Positions 27,413 to 35,820 of a stretch of DNA of 53,832 bases are shown piece after piece. Position numbers and translations under genes: made by a program. The stretch comes from Caldilineae bacterium (GTDB lineage Bacteria; Chloroflexota; Anaerolineae; JAAEKA01). The notes under the pieces were generated by a model. That model ran no database searches, had not been told where the DNA came from, and saw only the letters and a list, made by a program, of their open reading frames with translations. The stretch covers positions 1 through 53,832 of the forward strand of contig JACKBK010000024.1 of the NCBI GenBank assembly GCA_020634555.1. Direction: 5' to 3'. Positions within the stretch are counted from its first letter, which is position 1, and each line of letters opens with the position of its first letter.

Positions 27413-28750
27413 ATGGTAGGTCTCGTAGACTGGTCGTTTATTGTTACCCTGGCCGTTATTCTGGCGGCGACGCTGATAGGCTCGTATCTCCGGTCCTCCC
27501 GCCGCGACCAGGCGTTGAAGGATTTCGACAGCTTCAACGTGACGGTGGAAAAGAAGAACAACCAGATCATGTGGGGGCAGATGCACGTTTACAGCACCGG
27601 TTTCGAACTGATGTACCGCTCCGACGTGCAGGACGACAACCACCTGGAAACCAGCTACATCCTCTACCGCGATGAGTTCGATGAGATCCAGGCGATCTAT
27701 CGTTACACGCGCGATCTTAACGACGACCTGCGGCGGCGGCGCGCCAGGGAAATGGAAAAAGCCTTTCATCCAGGCTTGCTGCGGCGTTTCAGGCGCTCTT
27801 TCCAGAACTTCATGAGCACGGCAACAGACTCGATGGGCGAGGTGCTGGGGTTGGTGATTGGCCGTACACGCCGGCCGGCCAAAACCGTCATCACCGAGAC
27901 CAGCCAGACTTACCTGACCGGCATCGGCAAGGACGTCATCGGGTACGTGGGCAACAACTACGACCCGCTGCTGGAACGCTACGTCGGCACACGCGTGGTC
28001 GCCGAGGTGGTGGAGGACGACACGGTCCACGAGCATGTCGGCGTGCTGAAGGAGTACTCGGCTGACTTCATCGAGCTGCTCGACGTTTACTACCCGCTGC
28101 CGCAGAAAGTAGACATCAAGGAAAGTATCGCATCACAACTGATCGACACCATCGAACTGCAGGTGGATGGCCGCACCGTCAAGATCCTCAACCACGGCGA
28201 GCAGCCTGTTCACCTGGAGCGGGTCGTCACCGGCGAGGTCGAGAAAGAGCTGGATGCGATCCTGGATTGCGGCGAGGAGATCACGCTCTTTGTCGAAACC
28301 GGCGAGGAGGGCACCGAGGTCTACATGCGTGTTGCCACACGGCTGGATATGATTGTGCCGCGCGCCCACGCCATCATCCGCCACCGGGCCGAGCGCTACA
28401 TGCCTGAGACCATCTTCGATGTTGGCCGGTCGCTGGTGCGACGCGAGAGCGAGGAGCGAGAGATCGAGCGGTTGCAACAGGTGCTGCGTTATTCTCCCCA
28501 TGAGGCGATCTCGGCCGGCAAGCTGGGCGACTTGTTGCTGCGCGAGGGCAAGTACGCGGAGGCCCATAGCTGGCTGGCCAAGGCATTTGAAAACAAGCAG
28601 CTTTTGCCCGACGGCGGCACTCGAGTTGCACAGAACATGCGCCTGGCTGAACGTTTTCTGGAGCAGGTTCGGGCGCAGCGCAAGCTTGCCATGGAGATGC
28701 GGCTGACGACGCCCAATGGGCTTTCACAGGACGGAGCCGGCGGTATATGA
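27413..28750 (+). CDS. Single-pass membrane protein with C-terminal TPR-like region, unknown
   Basis: 445 residues from ATG 27413 (AAAGGTGAG upstream); an ATG at 27362 lacks one. One N-terminal membrane segment, SFIVTLAVILAATLIGSYL, then a cytoplasmic body of mixed alpha/beta text (GFELMYRSDV, ITETSQTYLTGIGKDVIGYVG, DFIELLDVYYPLP) and a helical tail from about 370 with TPR-like features (LRYSPHEAISAGKLGDLLLR, GKYAEAHSWLAKAF). Its stop overlaps the tsaD start by ATGA, so the two are translationally coupled. I do not recognise the family. Confidence 0.8.
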   Translation: MVGLVDWSFIVTLAVILAATLIGSYLRSSRRDQALKDFDSFNVTVEKKNNQIMWGQMHVYSTGFELMYRSDVQDDNHLETSYILYRDEFDEIQAIYRYTRDLNDDLRRRRAREMEKAFHPGLLRRFRRSFQNFMSTATDSMGEVLGLVIGRTRRPAKTVITETSQTYLTGIGKDVIGYVGNNYDPLLERYVGTRVVAEVVEDDTVHEHVGVLKEYSADFIELLDVYYPLPQKVDIKESIASQLIDTIELQVDGRTVKILNHGEQPVHLERVVTGEVEKELDAILDCGEEITLFVETGEEGTEVYMRVATRLDMIVPRAHAIIRHRAERYMPETIFDVGRSLVRRESEEREIERLQQVLRYSPHEAISAGKLGDLLLREGKYAEAHSWLAKAFENKQLLPDGGTRVAQNMRLAERFLEQVRAQRKLAMEMRLTTPNGLSQDGAGGI

Positions 28751-29865
28751 CTCCTCCGACTCTCCTTCTCGCCATCGAAACATCCTGCGACGAGACCGCC
28801 GCCGCCGTGGTGGCCGACGGGCGGACCATCCACTCCAACGTGGTAGCTTCGCAGATTGAGCTGCATCGCCGCTACGGCGGTGTTTTCCCGGAGGTCGCGT
28901 CGCGCCAGCATGTGCTGGCCATCACCACCGTCATCGAGGACGCGATACGGCAAGCCGGTGTGAGTTGGGACGAGTTGGCTGCGGTGGCCGTGACGGAGGG
29001 GCCAGGACTGGCCGGGTCGCTGCTGGTCGGCGTCAATGCCGCCAAAGGGCTGGCCTTCAGCCGGGGCCTGCCGTTGGTTGGCGTCAACCATTTGGAAGGT
29101 CACATCTATTCCAACTGGCTGGCGACTGAGGTCGAAGCAAGCGAGCGAAAGCAACCGGATGCGGCGGGATTTCCTGTGCTGGTGTTGATCGTTTCAGGCG
29201 GGCATACCGAGCTGGTGCTGATGGAAGGACACGGGCAATTTCGGCGGCTGGGCGGCACCCTTGATGACGCGGCCGGTGAGGCGTTCGACAAGGCGGCGCG
29301 GCTGCTTGGCCTGCCCTATCCGGGCGGTCCGGTCGTGCAGCGCGCTGCCGAAGGGGGCGATCCGACGCGCTTCGACCTGCCGCGGGCGGTGATGAACAAC
29401 CCTGACCACCGCTACAACTTCAGCTTCAGTGGACTGAAGACGGCTGTGCTACGCCTGGTGCGCGAGCAGCAAGCATTGGTAGCCGATGAAACATGGCCGG
29501 AAGGCTACGCCCGGCAGTCGATGCAGCGCGGCGACGATGCCGCGGGCAAGACGCAACTGCTGCGCGACATCGCGGCCAGCTTTCAGGCAGCGGTGGCCGA
29601 CGCGCTGGTTGCCAAAACTGGGCAGGCGGCCGCGGATTTCGATGTTCACCACGTCTGCATCTGTGGTGGCGTGGCCGCCAACAGCGAGCTGCGCCGCCAG
29701 TTGGCAGCACGGCTGGCAGTACCCTACTCGATTCCGCCGATCTGGCTGTGCACCGATAACGCAGCGATGATCGGCGCAGCCGGCTATTATCGTTTCACTG
29801 CCGGGCTGTATAGCGGGTGGGATCTGGACGTGAAAGCTCGCTGGCCGCTGGTTTCCTGGCAGTAG
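28747..29865 (+). CDS. tsaD: tRNA N6-adenosine threonylcarbamoyltransferase TsaD
   Basis: Transfers threonylcarbamoyl from TC-AMP to A37 of ANN-decoding tRNAs. 372 residues. AIETSCDETAAAVV starts the ASKHA fold; the metal site is His115 and His119 in NHLEGHIYSNW; VLIVSGGHTELVLM and GEAFDKAARLLGLPYPGGP are family marks, and CICGGVAANSELR closes the nucleotide site. It is a little longer than the usual ~340 because of loops near EVEASERKQPD and MQRGDDAAGKT. It overlaps the preceding gene by 4 nt and ends in a good terminator. Confidence 0.97.
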   Translation: MTPPTLLLAIETSCDETAAAVVADGRTIHSNVVASQIELHRRYGGVFPEVASRQHVLAITTVIEDAIRQAGVSWDELAAVAVTEGPGLAGSLLVGVNAAKGLAFSRGLPLVGVNHLEGHIYSNWLATEVEASERKQPDAAGFPVLVLIVSGGHTELVLMEGHGQFRRLGGTLDDAAGEAFDKAARLLGLPYPGGPVVQRAAEGGDPTRFDLPRAVMNNPDHRYNFSFSGLKTAVLRLVREQQALVADETWPEGYARQSMQRGDDAAGKTQLLRDIAASFQAAVADALVAKTGQAAADFDVHHVCICGGVAANSELRRQLAARLAVPYSIPPIWLCTDNAAMIGAAGYYRFTAGLYSGWDLDVKARWPLVSWQ

Positions 29866-29895
29866 CCTGCAATCACCGTTCTGGCAATGTGGGCA

Positions 29896-29929
29896 GCGGG
29901 CAGCGCCATCATGGCGCCGCCCGCTTTTT
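29896..29929 (+). terminator. Rho-independent terminator of tsaD
   Basis: GCGGGC (29896-29901) pairs with GCCCGC (29919-29924), and GCGCCAT (29903-29909) with ATGGCGC (29911-29917), separated by one A/C mismatch. A run of five T follows. Confidence 0.88.
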
Positions 29930-30193
29930 GCATCCTCTGTACATCAGGACCACGCGACAAAGGCACGAGCGTGGCTGCGGGAGCTGGTAGAACAGACACC
30001 GCGTTGACTTGACCCCGGCACGACCTAATTGCAGCACGCGCCCATCCGTCGCCCGGAAAACGCAGTAGACGCGTCAACGAAAGAGTTGTATAATTGGATT
30101 CCTGTTACTGATTGCTTTTGGGTGAGCCGAGTAACCGTAAACGCATCCGCCGTGAAGCTGACCAGTCCACGCTGTCAAACAGCCACGTCAACC
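29930..30193. other. Intergenic region upstream of the sigma-factor-like gene
   Basis: Together with the tsaD terminator this makes about 330 nt without a gene. It holds the promoter at 30066-30094. An open frame from 30029 continues into the sigma-like gene but runs across that promoter, so it is treated as leader. Confidence 0.55.
30066..30094 (+). promoter_or_regulatory. Promoter of the sigma-factor-like gene
   Basis: TAGACG (30066-30071), a 17-nt spacer and a perfect TATAAT (30089-30094). Transcription would begin near 30101, which favours translation from ATG 30194 over the ATG at 30029. Confidence 0.6.
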
Positions 30194-31132
30194 ATGCAAG
30201 ATCTGCTCGCTGTGCCGGTAAGCGATTTGATCGCTTGCTGCCAGGAAAACACCATACACTACCTGCGCACACGCGAGGCAAGCAACGATTCCTATTGCCT
30301 CGAGCTGTTCCGGCGCGCCGTGCAGGACGGCGATGAAGGGGCTTGGGCGTTTATCTACACGTTTTACAGCACCGAGGAGTTCCTGGGCGACCACTACCTG
30401 CTGAAGTGGGTGCGTAGTTGGATGCATGGCCGCCATGGCGCGCTGATTCGGGCAGCCTACACGGAAGAGGAGTTTGTCCAGGAAGTTTGGCTGCGCTTTA
30501 TGCGCTCGGACGCGGGCAAGGCGTTTACGTTCGAGACCATGGCTCACCTGATGGCCTATCTGCGGCGGCTGATCAACAACTTCGCCCTGGACCTGACCCG
30601 CCGCCGGGCACCCACGCTGCTGGAAGCATCGACGGAGGGCGAAGCTGCCAACCTGGAACAGGCGATTCGCAGAGTGCCCGACAACCGCAGGGACCCGGAG
30701 GAACTTGTCACGCGCCAGGAATCGTTGGCAACGCTGCTGACGGCCGTGTGGATCGACATCGTAGCAACCAACCACGAGTGGATTATCTTCCGCGACCACT
30801 TCCTGGAGGGCTTGCCGCCGCGCGAGGTGTATCGGCTACACCCGGAAACCTTTGCGGCCAACGAGGTTGAGATCACCCGCACGCGGCTGGCAAGGCGCAT
30901 GCGCAAAGCGCCCTTCTTGTTGAACCATTATATGCGGCTCGTCGTGCTCGAGGACGACGAGCGACTGACAACGGTCTTTCAGTACTCGATTCTGGAGGGC
31001 GCTTCCGACGACTGGCTGCTGGCTAACTTCGGTGGGCTGTTTCACAGTCAGGCGGAGCTGCGTCGGGCCAAGGCGTTGGTACTAAAAGCAATGCACAGCC
31101 GCCCGGTGTTGCTCCAGCTTGTCTCCCCGTAA
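30194..31132 (+). CDS. Sigma-70-family RNA polymerase sigma-factor-like protein
   Basis: 312 residues from ATG 30194. The middle matches sigma region 2: YTEEEFVQEVWLRFMRS (2.2-like, core-binding) and LMAYLRRLINNFALDLTRRR (2.3-2.4, -10 recognition). A canonical region-4 helix-turn-helix is not obvious; the C-terminal part (LEGLPPREVYRLHPETFAANE and beyond) is diverged and longer than in ECF factors. It might therefore be a divergent ECF-like sigma or a derived regulator. The next gene encodes a zinc-finger protein of anti-sigma type. The family assignment is fairly sure, the regulon unknown. Confidence 0.78.
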   Translation: MQDLLAVPVSDLIACCQENTIHYLRTREASNDSYCLELFRRAVQDGDEGAWAFIYTFYSTEEFLGDHYLLKWVRSWMHGRHGALIRAAYTEEEFVQEVWLRFMRSDAGKAFTFETMAHLMAYLRRLINNFALDLTRRRAPTLLEASTEGEAANLEQAIRRVPDNRRDPEELVTRQESLATLLTAVWIDIVATNHEWIIFRDHFLEGLPPREVYRLHPETFAANEVEITRTRLARRMRKAPFLLNHYMRLVVLEDDERLTTVFQYSILEGASDDWLLANFGGLFHSQAELRRAKALVLKAMHSRPVLLQLVSP

Positions 31133-31279
31133 TTCCCCATTCCTTTTCACACTACAACGAGAGACAACGAGAGATTGTCGCGCCTGCGAGAGGCATCTGC
31201 GCCGAAGAATCTTAACTTACAATAGCTGGAAAGATGCTTCGGCTGCCCTCAGCATGACACGAAAAAGCGAAGTCTCGTT

Positions 31280-31285
31280 ATAATG
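31280..31285 (+). promoter_or_regulatory. -10 box upstream of the zinc-finger gene
   Basis: A perfect TATAAT at 31280-31285, 59 nt before the start codon. The nearest -35-like sequence, ATGACA at 31254-31259, is 20 nt away, longer than ideal, so the promoter may rely on an activator or another sigma. Confidence 0.45.
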
Positions 31286-31344
31286 GTATTGGACGACACG
31301 AAATTCGCTAAAATCCGTTCAACGTGAGTGGAGGTCAATGTTTG

Positions 31345-31854
31345 ATGACAGGTAAGCTACAAGACACGGACCATCTGTCCCAAGATGAACTGATGTCCAG
31401 CGCGCTGGATGCCGGATCGCCGGCTGCGCAAGCTCATCTGGAACACTGTGAGGTCTGCCGCAACGAGATGGAGTCCTATCGATCAATCTTGTTGGACATT
31501 CGCGCTGTCTTCAGCACCCCTGCTCCCCGGGTCCACGTCTTTCAGTGCCAGCACGGCCTGATGAATGAAGAGCACGCCTGCACGGTCGAGCACCCGGTGA
31601 CCGGTGACCGGCTGACCATCAACTGCCACAATGGCTGGCTCAATGGCCACCTGACGCGAGTGCAAGGCGCACCCCAGGACAATACGGCTACCGCCGTCCG
31701 TCTTTTTTCCCGCCAGGGCCTGGTCGACAGTGTGCCTGTCGATGAGGACGGCGCGTTTCTCGTCCGCTGCCTGAACGCCGACGAACCCCACAGCATCACC
31801 GTCGTCCTCCCCGGCGACGGCACGGCTCTGCAGTTGCTCAACATCTCCGAGTAG
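31345..31854 (+). CDS. Zinc-finger protein of anti-sigma (zf-HC2) type
   Basis: 169 residues. The N-terminus has LSQDELMSSALDAGSPAAQ, then HLEHCEVC, the H-x3-C-x2-C zinc motif of ZAS anti-sigma factors. No membrane segment follows; instead the C-terminal ~100 residues are a beta-rich domain (VRLFSRQGLVDSVPVDEDGA, SITVVLPGDGT). GGAGG at 31330-31334 serves starts at 31345 (ATG), 31342 (TTG) or the further GTG at 31324; 31345 was chosen. It follows the sigma-like gene, a typical pairing, but has its own -10 box. Confidence 0.78.
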   Translation: MTGKLQDTDHLSQDELMSSALDAGSPAAQAHLEHCEVCRNEMESYRSILLDIRAVFSTPAPRVHVFQCQHGLMNEEHACTVEHPVTGDRLTINCHNGWLNGHLTRVQGAPQDNTATAVRLFSRQGLVDSVPVDEDGAFLVRCLNADEPHSITVVLPGDGTALQLLNISE

Positions 31855-31862
31855 GCGCCAGA

Positions 31863-32252
31863 CTACTCCACGAAAATCTCCACCCGCTCGCCATCCATGG
31901 AGTCCTCGACCTCGATCAGCTTGCCGGTCGCACCCGACCTGATGAGCTGGGTCAACTGGTCGATGTCGATTCCTTCCATCTCGGGCGCGAACCGGGCGCC
32001 CATCTTAAGACCGACGTTTACCAGTCCCATGGGGATGTTCACGTTGACTTTATTTTTGCCGGAGGACAGGTCGGTGACGCGCACGCGCAGCCAGCGCGCC
32101 GATCCAGAGGACATCGTGTTGCTGTAGGGTGGCGCCAGCCGCGGCTGCTCGGCTGAGCTGAGCGCCTCCAGCAAGCGCGCGCCGTCCTCGGCTGAAATCT
32201 GTCCCTGCTCGATCATCTTTAGTATTCGTAATCGCTCATCGGTGGTCGCCAT
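31863..32252 (-). CDS. SHOCT-like domain protein
   Basis: 129 residues. The first ~35 residues, RLRILKMIEQGQISAEDGAR followed by LLEAL, are a SHOCT-like/YvlB-LiaX N-terminal helical hairpin. The rest is a domain with VRVTDLSSGKNKVNVNIPMG and acidic beta segments (IEVEDSMDGERVEIFVE). It has a strong AAAGGAGAT site. Last gene of a probable minus-strand operon after the M29 aminopeptidase (50-nt gap). The same hairpin motif ends the proteins at 34689 and 35176. Function unknown, perhaps envelope-stress related. Confidence 0.8.
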   Translation of the reverse strand: MATTDERLRILKMIEQGQISAEDGARLLEALSSAEQPRLAPPYSNTMSSGSARWLRVRVTDLSSGKNKVNVNIPMGLVNVGLKMGARFAPEMEGIDIDQLTQLIRSGATGKLIEVEDSMDGERVEIFVE

Positions 32253-32302
32253 CGATGGATCTCCTTTCGGGAACCGCGCTGCCCCAAGCAGACTGACCCG
32301 GG

Positions 32303-33553
32303 TCAGGCATGCGACGCCTCACGGCGGCGGAACATCGCTTCCATGGAAAAAGGGCCGCCGTCGTCAGGAGCGTCCTGAGCGCGATCGGCGAACTGCACTG
32401 CGAACTCGCCGTTCTCGTAGAACAGCTCGCCGTCGGCGTAGATTCGGCTGTCCTCACGCAGGTCACATACCATGTCCCAATGTATGCCCGAGTCGTTGAC
32501 ACCGCCGGTGCCGGCGATCGACTTGCCCAGCGCCATGTGGCAGGTTCCCTTGATTTTTTCGTCAAAAAGTGTGTTGCCGGTGAAACGGTCGATGGAGGGA
32601 TTGGTGCCGATGGCAAACTCGCCCAACCGGCGCGCGCCGGCGTCCATATCGAGCATCTCCAGCAGGAAGGCCTCGCTCGATGCAGCCGACGCCTCGACAG
32701 CCACGCCTCCTTCGAAACGAAGCCGTACGCCGCGCACCTCGCGCCCGCCATAGACGGCCGGATAGGTGAACGAGACCCAGCCCTCGACCGAGTCCTCCAC
32801 CGGCCCGGTAAACACTTCGCCGTCGGGGAAGTTGACGTGCCCATCGGCGCTCCACCAGGTGCGGCCGGCAACGCTCAACCGCAGATCGATGTTGGGACCG
32901 ACCACATGCAGGGTCTGCTTGCCGTTGAGATAGCCGGCGACCAGGCCCTGCCAGCGGGTAAAGGCGCGCCAGTAGGTGACAGGATCGGCGGGGTCGGCAG
33001 CAGAATCGACAAAGGCGCGCGCGTCCTCCGGCAGGTCCTCTACCGCGGGCAGACAGGCCCGAAACACGAAGTTAGCAAACTCATCCAGCGACATGTGGGC
33101 GTCCTGCGCGTAGCCTTGCGTCGGAAACAGCGTGCCTACCCAACGATACGGATCATCAGGGTCGCCCAGCCGCCTCATGTTCATATCGTTGATCGGTTTA
33201 TTGGCTTTGGATCGCATGGCCGCGCGTGCCGGATCGACGGTCGTCATGGCCTTGGTGTTCTCGCTGCCCATAACACTGATGGTGCAATCATACTGCTTGA
33301 GCAGATCAAAATAGAGCGGCGACACGAACTGAAGCTGTTCGTCGTTCCCCTCGCGCAGTTGAATCTCCGCGGCGCGCTCGGATTGAAAGACAAGCTCCGG
33401 CAGCGCGCCCGCGCGCAGCACGTAGCGATAGATCTCGACCATCAGCGGTTCAGCGGCCAAGGGTCCCAGAATCCCGACCTTCTCGCCTCGTTGCAGGCGA
33501 GTCGAGTAGTTCACTAACACGTTGGCAAGACTCGCCAACCTGGGATCGTACAT
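32303..33553 (-). CDS. M29 family aminopeptidase
   Basis: 416 residues, the normal length. Opens with MYDPRLASLANVLVNYS and GEKVGILGPLAAEPLMVEIY, typical of the aminopeptidase T/AmpS family. The two-metal site residues come from the C-terminal half: EAFLLEML (Glu), GEFAIGTNP, DEKIKGTCHMALGKS (Glu, His) and SGIHWDMVCDL (His, Asp). Cytoplasmic release of N-terminal amino acids from peptides. AAAGGAAG precedes the start. It is 37 nt downstream of the GNAT gene and 50 nt upstream of the SHOCT-like gene. Confidence 0.93.
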   Translation of the reverse strand: MYDPRLASLANVLVNYSTRLQRGEKVGILGPLAAEPLMVEIYRYVLRAGALPELVFQSERAAEIQLREGNDEQLQFVSPLYFDLLKQYDCTISVMGSENTKAMTTVDPARAAMRSKANKPINDMNMRRLGDPDDPYRWVGTLFPTQGYAQDAHMSLDEFANFVFRACLPAVEDLPEDARAFVDSAADPADPVTYWRAFTRWQGLVAGYLNGKQTLHVVGPNIDLRLSVAGRTWWSADGHVNFPDGEVFTGPVEDSVEGWVSFTYPAVYGGREVRGVRLRFEGGVAVEASAASSEAFLLEMLDMDAGARRLGEFAIGTNPSIDRFTGNTLFDEKIKGTCHMALGKSIAGTGGVNDSGIHWDMVCDLREDSRIYADGELFYENGEFAVQFADRAQDAPDDGGPFSMEAMFRRREASHA

Positions 33554-33590
33554 GACGACTTCCTTTCGTGTGCCGATCTGCTATCCGAAA

Positions 33591-34601
33591 TCAGGCGTTG
33601 AGCTTCTGTCGCATCGACAGGTGGTTGCGAACGAGCCGGAACCCGGCCTGCTGCAAGGCATCGATCATCTCGCGATGCTCGCCCGGATGTTCCACACGGA
33701 TCGGCCAACGGGGGAACTCCAGCAGGTGCTGAAACGCGTGACCGATCAACGGCCCTTCCAGTTCGCCGCGGCAGGCCGGATGCACGGTGAACTCGAGGCG
33801 ATGGACGCCTTGCCAACGGCGGGCATTGACTGCGACGAATGCGCTGAAACCGTTGCCGGCTTCGACAACCCAGCGGCGCGTCTGGCTGCTGCCCACCACG
33901 TCCCGCAGCTTTTCGCCGAGACGACTCTCGAAGGTCTGCATGAACTGGTGCGAGCGCACCGGCCGCCACCACTTGGCCAGATCGGTGCGGCTGGCGGCCT
34001 CCAGCACGTAGCGGGCCTGCCACTCGTCGTGGTGAAAGGGCCGCAGCCCGGCCGGCGGCGCCTCGGGTTCGACACTTTCGGGCAAGCCTTCCATGGTCAA
34101 CACCGCTTCTTCGGTGACCGGCTCGAAGCCCAGCCGCTTGTAGAGGCCCAGCGCCAACTCGTTGTCGGTGCGCACCTGCAGGACAGCCCAGCCGCCGCGC
34201 CGGTCATCGATACGCTGCACGGCCGCCTCCACCAGCGCCCGGCCGATGCCGCGGCCTTGATAGGCTTTGGTAACAGCGACGTTGGCGATCTGCCAGCGCG
34301 AGCCATAGGGATCCAGCCGCTGGATGGTGACGTTGCCAACCACCCGGTCCTCTTCGATCCAGACGAAGCCGCCCAGGACATCCTCCAGGTACGGATCCGA
34401 CCGGGCCATCAGGCTCACCAGCGGCCCCATGCGCGAGAGCATGCGCATGTCGCGCAGGGCAGCCAGCCCGCCCGATTCCAGTTCGCCGCCGAACGCTTCC
34501 TCGATCAGATCGGCAACCTGGCCAAGGTCGCGGCGCGGCTCCAGCGGGCGAAGGCCGCTGGAGGGCGCTGTTGTGTAGTCGAAGGCTAACTGGGTGCTCA
34601 T
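33591..34601 (-). CDS. GNAT-family N-acetyltransferase, probably two-domain
   Basis: 336 residues from ATG 34601; an ATG 63 nt earlier gives a Cys/Trp-rich extension that looks non-coding. The N-terminal ~170 residues form a full GNAT domain: VTKAYQGRGIGRALVEAAV is the acetyl-CoA loop (motif A, Q/R-x-x-G-x-G/A) and NELALGLYKRLGFEPV is motif B. The C-terminal half has remnants of a second GNAT fold (VNARRWQGVHRLEFTVHP, FQHLLEFPRWPI). The substrate is unknown. Head of a probable operon with the M29 gene. Confidence 0.88.
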   Translation of the reverse strand: MSTQLAFDYTTAPSSGLRPLEPRRDLGQVADLIEEAFGGELESGGLAALRDMRMLSRMGPLVSLMARSDPYLEDVLGGFVWIEEDRVVGNVTIQRLDPYGSRWQIANVAVTKAYQGRGIGRALVEAAVQRIDDRRGGWAVLQVRTDNELALGLYKRLGFEPVTEEAVLTMEGLPESVEPEAPPAGLRPFHHDEWQARYVLEAASRTDLAKWWRPVRSHQFMQTFESRLGEKLRDVVGSSQTRRWVVEAGNGFSAFVAVNARRWQGVHRLEFTVHPACRGELEGPLIGHAFQHLLEFPRWPIRVEHPGEHREMIDALQQAGFRLVRNHLSMRQKLNA

Positions 34602-34688
34602 GTCTGTACCGCCACACCACTGTGGAGTGGCGCGTATGATGGCACAGCTTGAGCGTTTTGGCAAGTCATTTCCTCCGGTTTGGACTGG

Positions 34689-35114
34689 CTACCCTCCCAG
34701 GGCGTCCAGCAGCCGCTCAGCCTGCTCGGGAGTGATCTTGCCCTGAGCCACCATCTGCAAGACCGCGGTGCGCTCACGCATCAGTGCGCTCTGATCAGGC
34801 GACGACGCGGTGGCCGCGGCCGGCTCGTGGTGGATGTCCACCCGCACGCTGCCGGGATTGGACTTCCGCTGCTCGCGGCTGAAGTTGTCTGCTGCCTCGC
34901 GCACCTCTTTGCCGACCTCCACCATGGCGCGCCGCAACTCCTCGCCAATGCCCTCGAAGTCGATCTCGGCCACCGCAGTGCGCACCTGCTCGCCAACCTG
35001 CTGGCAGATGCGCCCCAGATCGGCGCTGAAGCTCATCCGGTTCGGCCCGTGGTCGAAGCTGAACGCGGCGCCCTGCCCACCCGCGTAGCTGGTCTGTTCG
35101 GTTTGACTGTTCAT
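34689..35114 (-). CDS. Small helical protein with C-terminal SHOCT-like motif
   Basis: 141 residues from ATG 35114, which has AGGAGA upstream; a frame opening at 35291 overlaps the DUF2089 gene and is rejected. The middle is amphipathic helix (RICQQVGEQVRTAVAEIDFE, RAMVEVGKEVREAADNFSRE). The end, VLQMVAQGKITPEQAERLLD, is a SHOCT-like hairpin. Downstream of the DUF2089 gene by 61 nt and probably co-transcribed. The function is unknown; such proteins may sense envelope stress or form helical assemblies. Confidence 0.78.
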   Translation of the reverse strand: MNSQTEQTSYAGGQGAAFSFDHGPNRMSFSADLGRICQQVGEQVRTAVAEIDFEGIGEELRRAMVEVGKEVREAADNFSREQRKSNPGSVRVDIHHEPAAATASSPDQSALMRERTAVLQMVAQGKITPEQAERLLDALGG

Positions 35115-35175
35115 TCGTGTTCTCCTGATGTGTGTTCCGTGAAGGTTAATAATGCGAAATCTATCGATTCGTCGC

Positions 35176-35559
35176 TCAGCCGCCCAGCAACGCGATCGCG
35201 TCGGCCGGCGTGATGTTGCCGGCGGCGAGGTCGTCCAGCACGCCCTGGCGCTGCACGATGGTGCGCTGGCGAGTCTCGCTGGGCGGCTCATCGGTCACCT
35301 CGAAGCCCAACGCCCGGATCAGGTCGTGCAGCCGGCTGCGCACCGTCGGGTACGACATGTCGAGCTCGTCGCCGACCCAGTTCAGCTTACCCTGGCAACG
35401 CACAAAGGTCTCCAGAAACCCGACCTGCTCCGGTGTCAGACGGGCGAAGCGGTTCAACTCGAACCGGCCCTCCAGCGCGCTGTCACAGGCCCGGCAGTGC
35501 AGTTTAGTGACGGCCATCTCTTGCCCGCAGACGGGGCAGCGGCCCGAATATTTGTTCAT
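35176..35559 (-). CDS. DUF2089 family zinc-ribbon/HTH-like protein
   Basis: 127 residues from ATG 35559 with AAGGAG upstream. Two Cys pairs, CPVCG near residue 8 and CRAC near 28, form a zinc ribbon. LTPEQVGFLETFVRCQGKLN and ELDMSYPTVRSRLHDLIRAL give the helix-turn-helix of DUF2089 proteins, probable transcription regulators. The C-terminal VLDDLAAGNITPADAIALL is a SHOCT-like hairpin, repeated in the neighbour at 34689. It probably heads an operon with that gene. Confidence 0.88.
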   Translation of the reverse strand: MNKYSGRCPVCGQEMAVTKLHCRACDSALEGRFELNRFARLTPEQVGFLETFVRCQGKLNWVGDELDMSYPTVRSRLHDLIRALGFEVTDEPPSETRQRTIVQRQGVLDDLAAGNITPADAIALLGG

Positions 35560-35664
35560 GGTGTCTCCTTTGAATGTGGCCAGTCTTCGCTCGCACCTCT
35601 TATGAAAGTTGAGAAAATAGTCCGGCAATAGACTGGCGAGGCCCGACCGACCGTAAACGGATCG

Positions 35665-35730
35665 GGCTACAAGGTGGAAGGCCCTACGGGCCTGGGTTCG
35701 CAGCCCTGAAAGGGCTTCCATCTTGTAGCC
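35665..35730. repeat. Palindromic GGCTACAAGGTGGAAG repeat
   Basis: A 16-nt arm (35665-35680) matches the inverted arm at 35715-35730 with one mismatch; the inner part adds GGCCCTACGGGCC and GCCCTGAAAGGGC dyads. It lies after the MFS gene and upstream of the DUF2089 gene and could end the MFS transcript. Confidence 0.65.
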
Positions 35731-35820
35731 GGGAGGTTGTGGCTCCCGGCGGGCGTGTCGAGCCAACTACCGACTTAAATTCTTAAGTGCGACCGAGTCA
35801 CCACGTGCATTACAGCTTAC

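Noticed and set aside
32309..33517. Plus-strand frame of 402 codons opposite the M29 aminopeptidase
   Set aside because: Antisense shadow; the aminopeptidase metal-site residues lie in the minus-strand frame.
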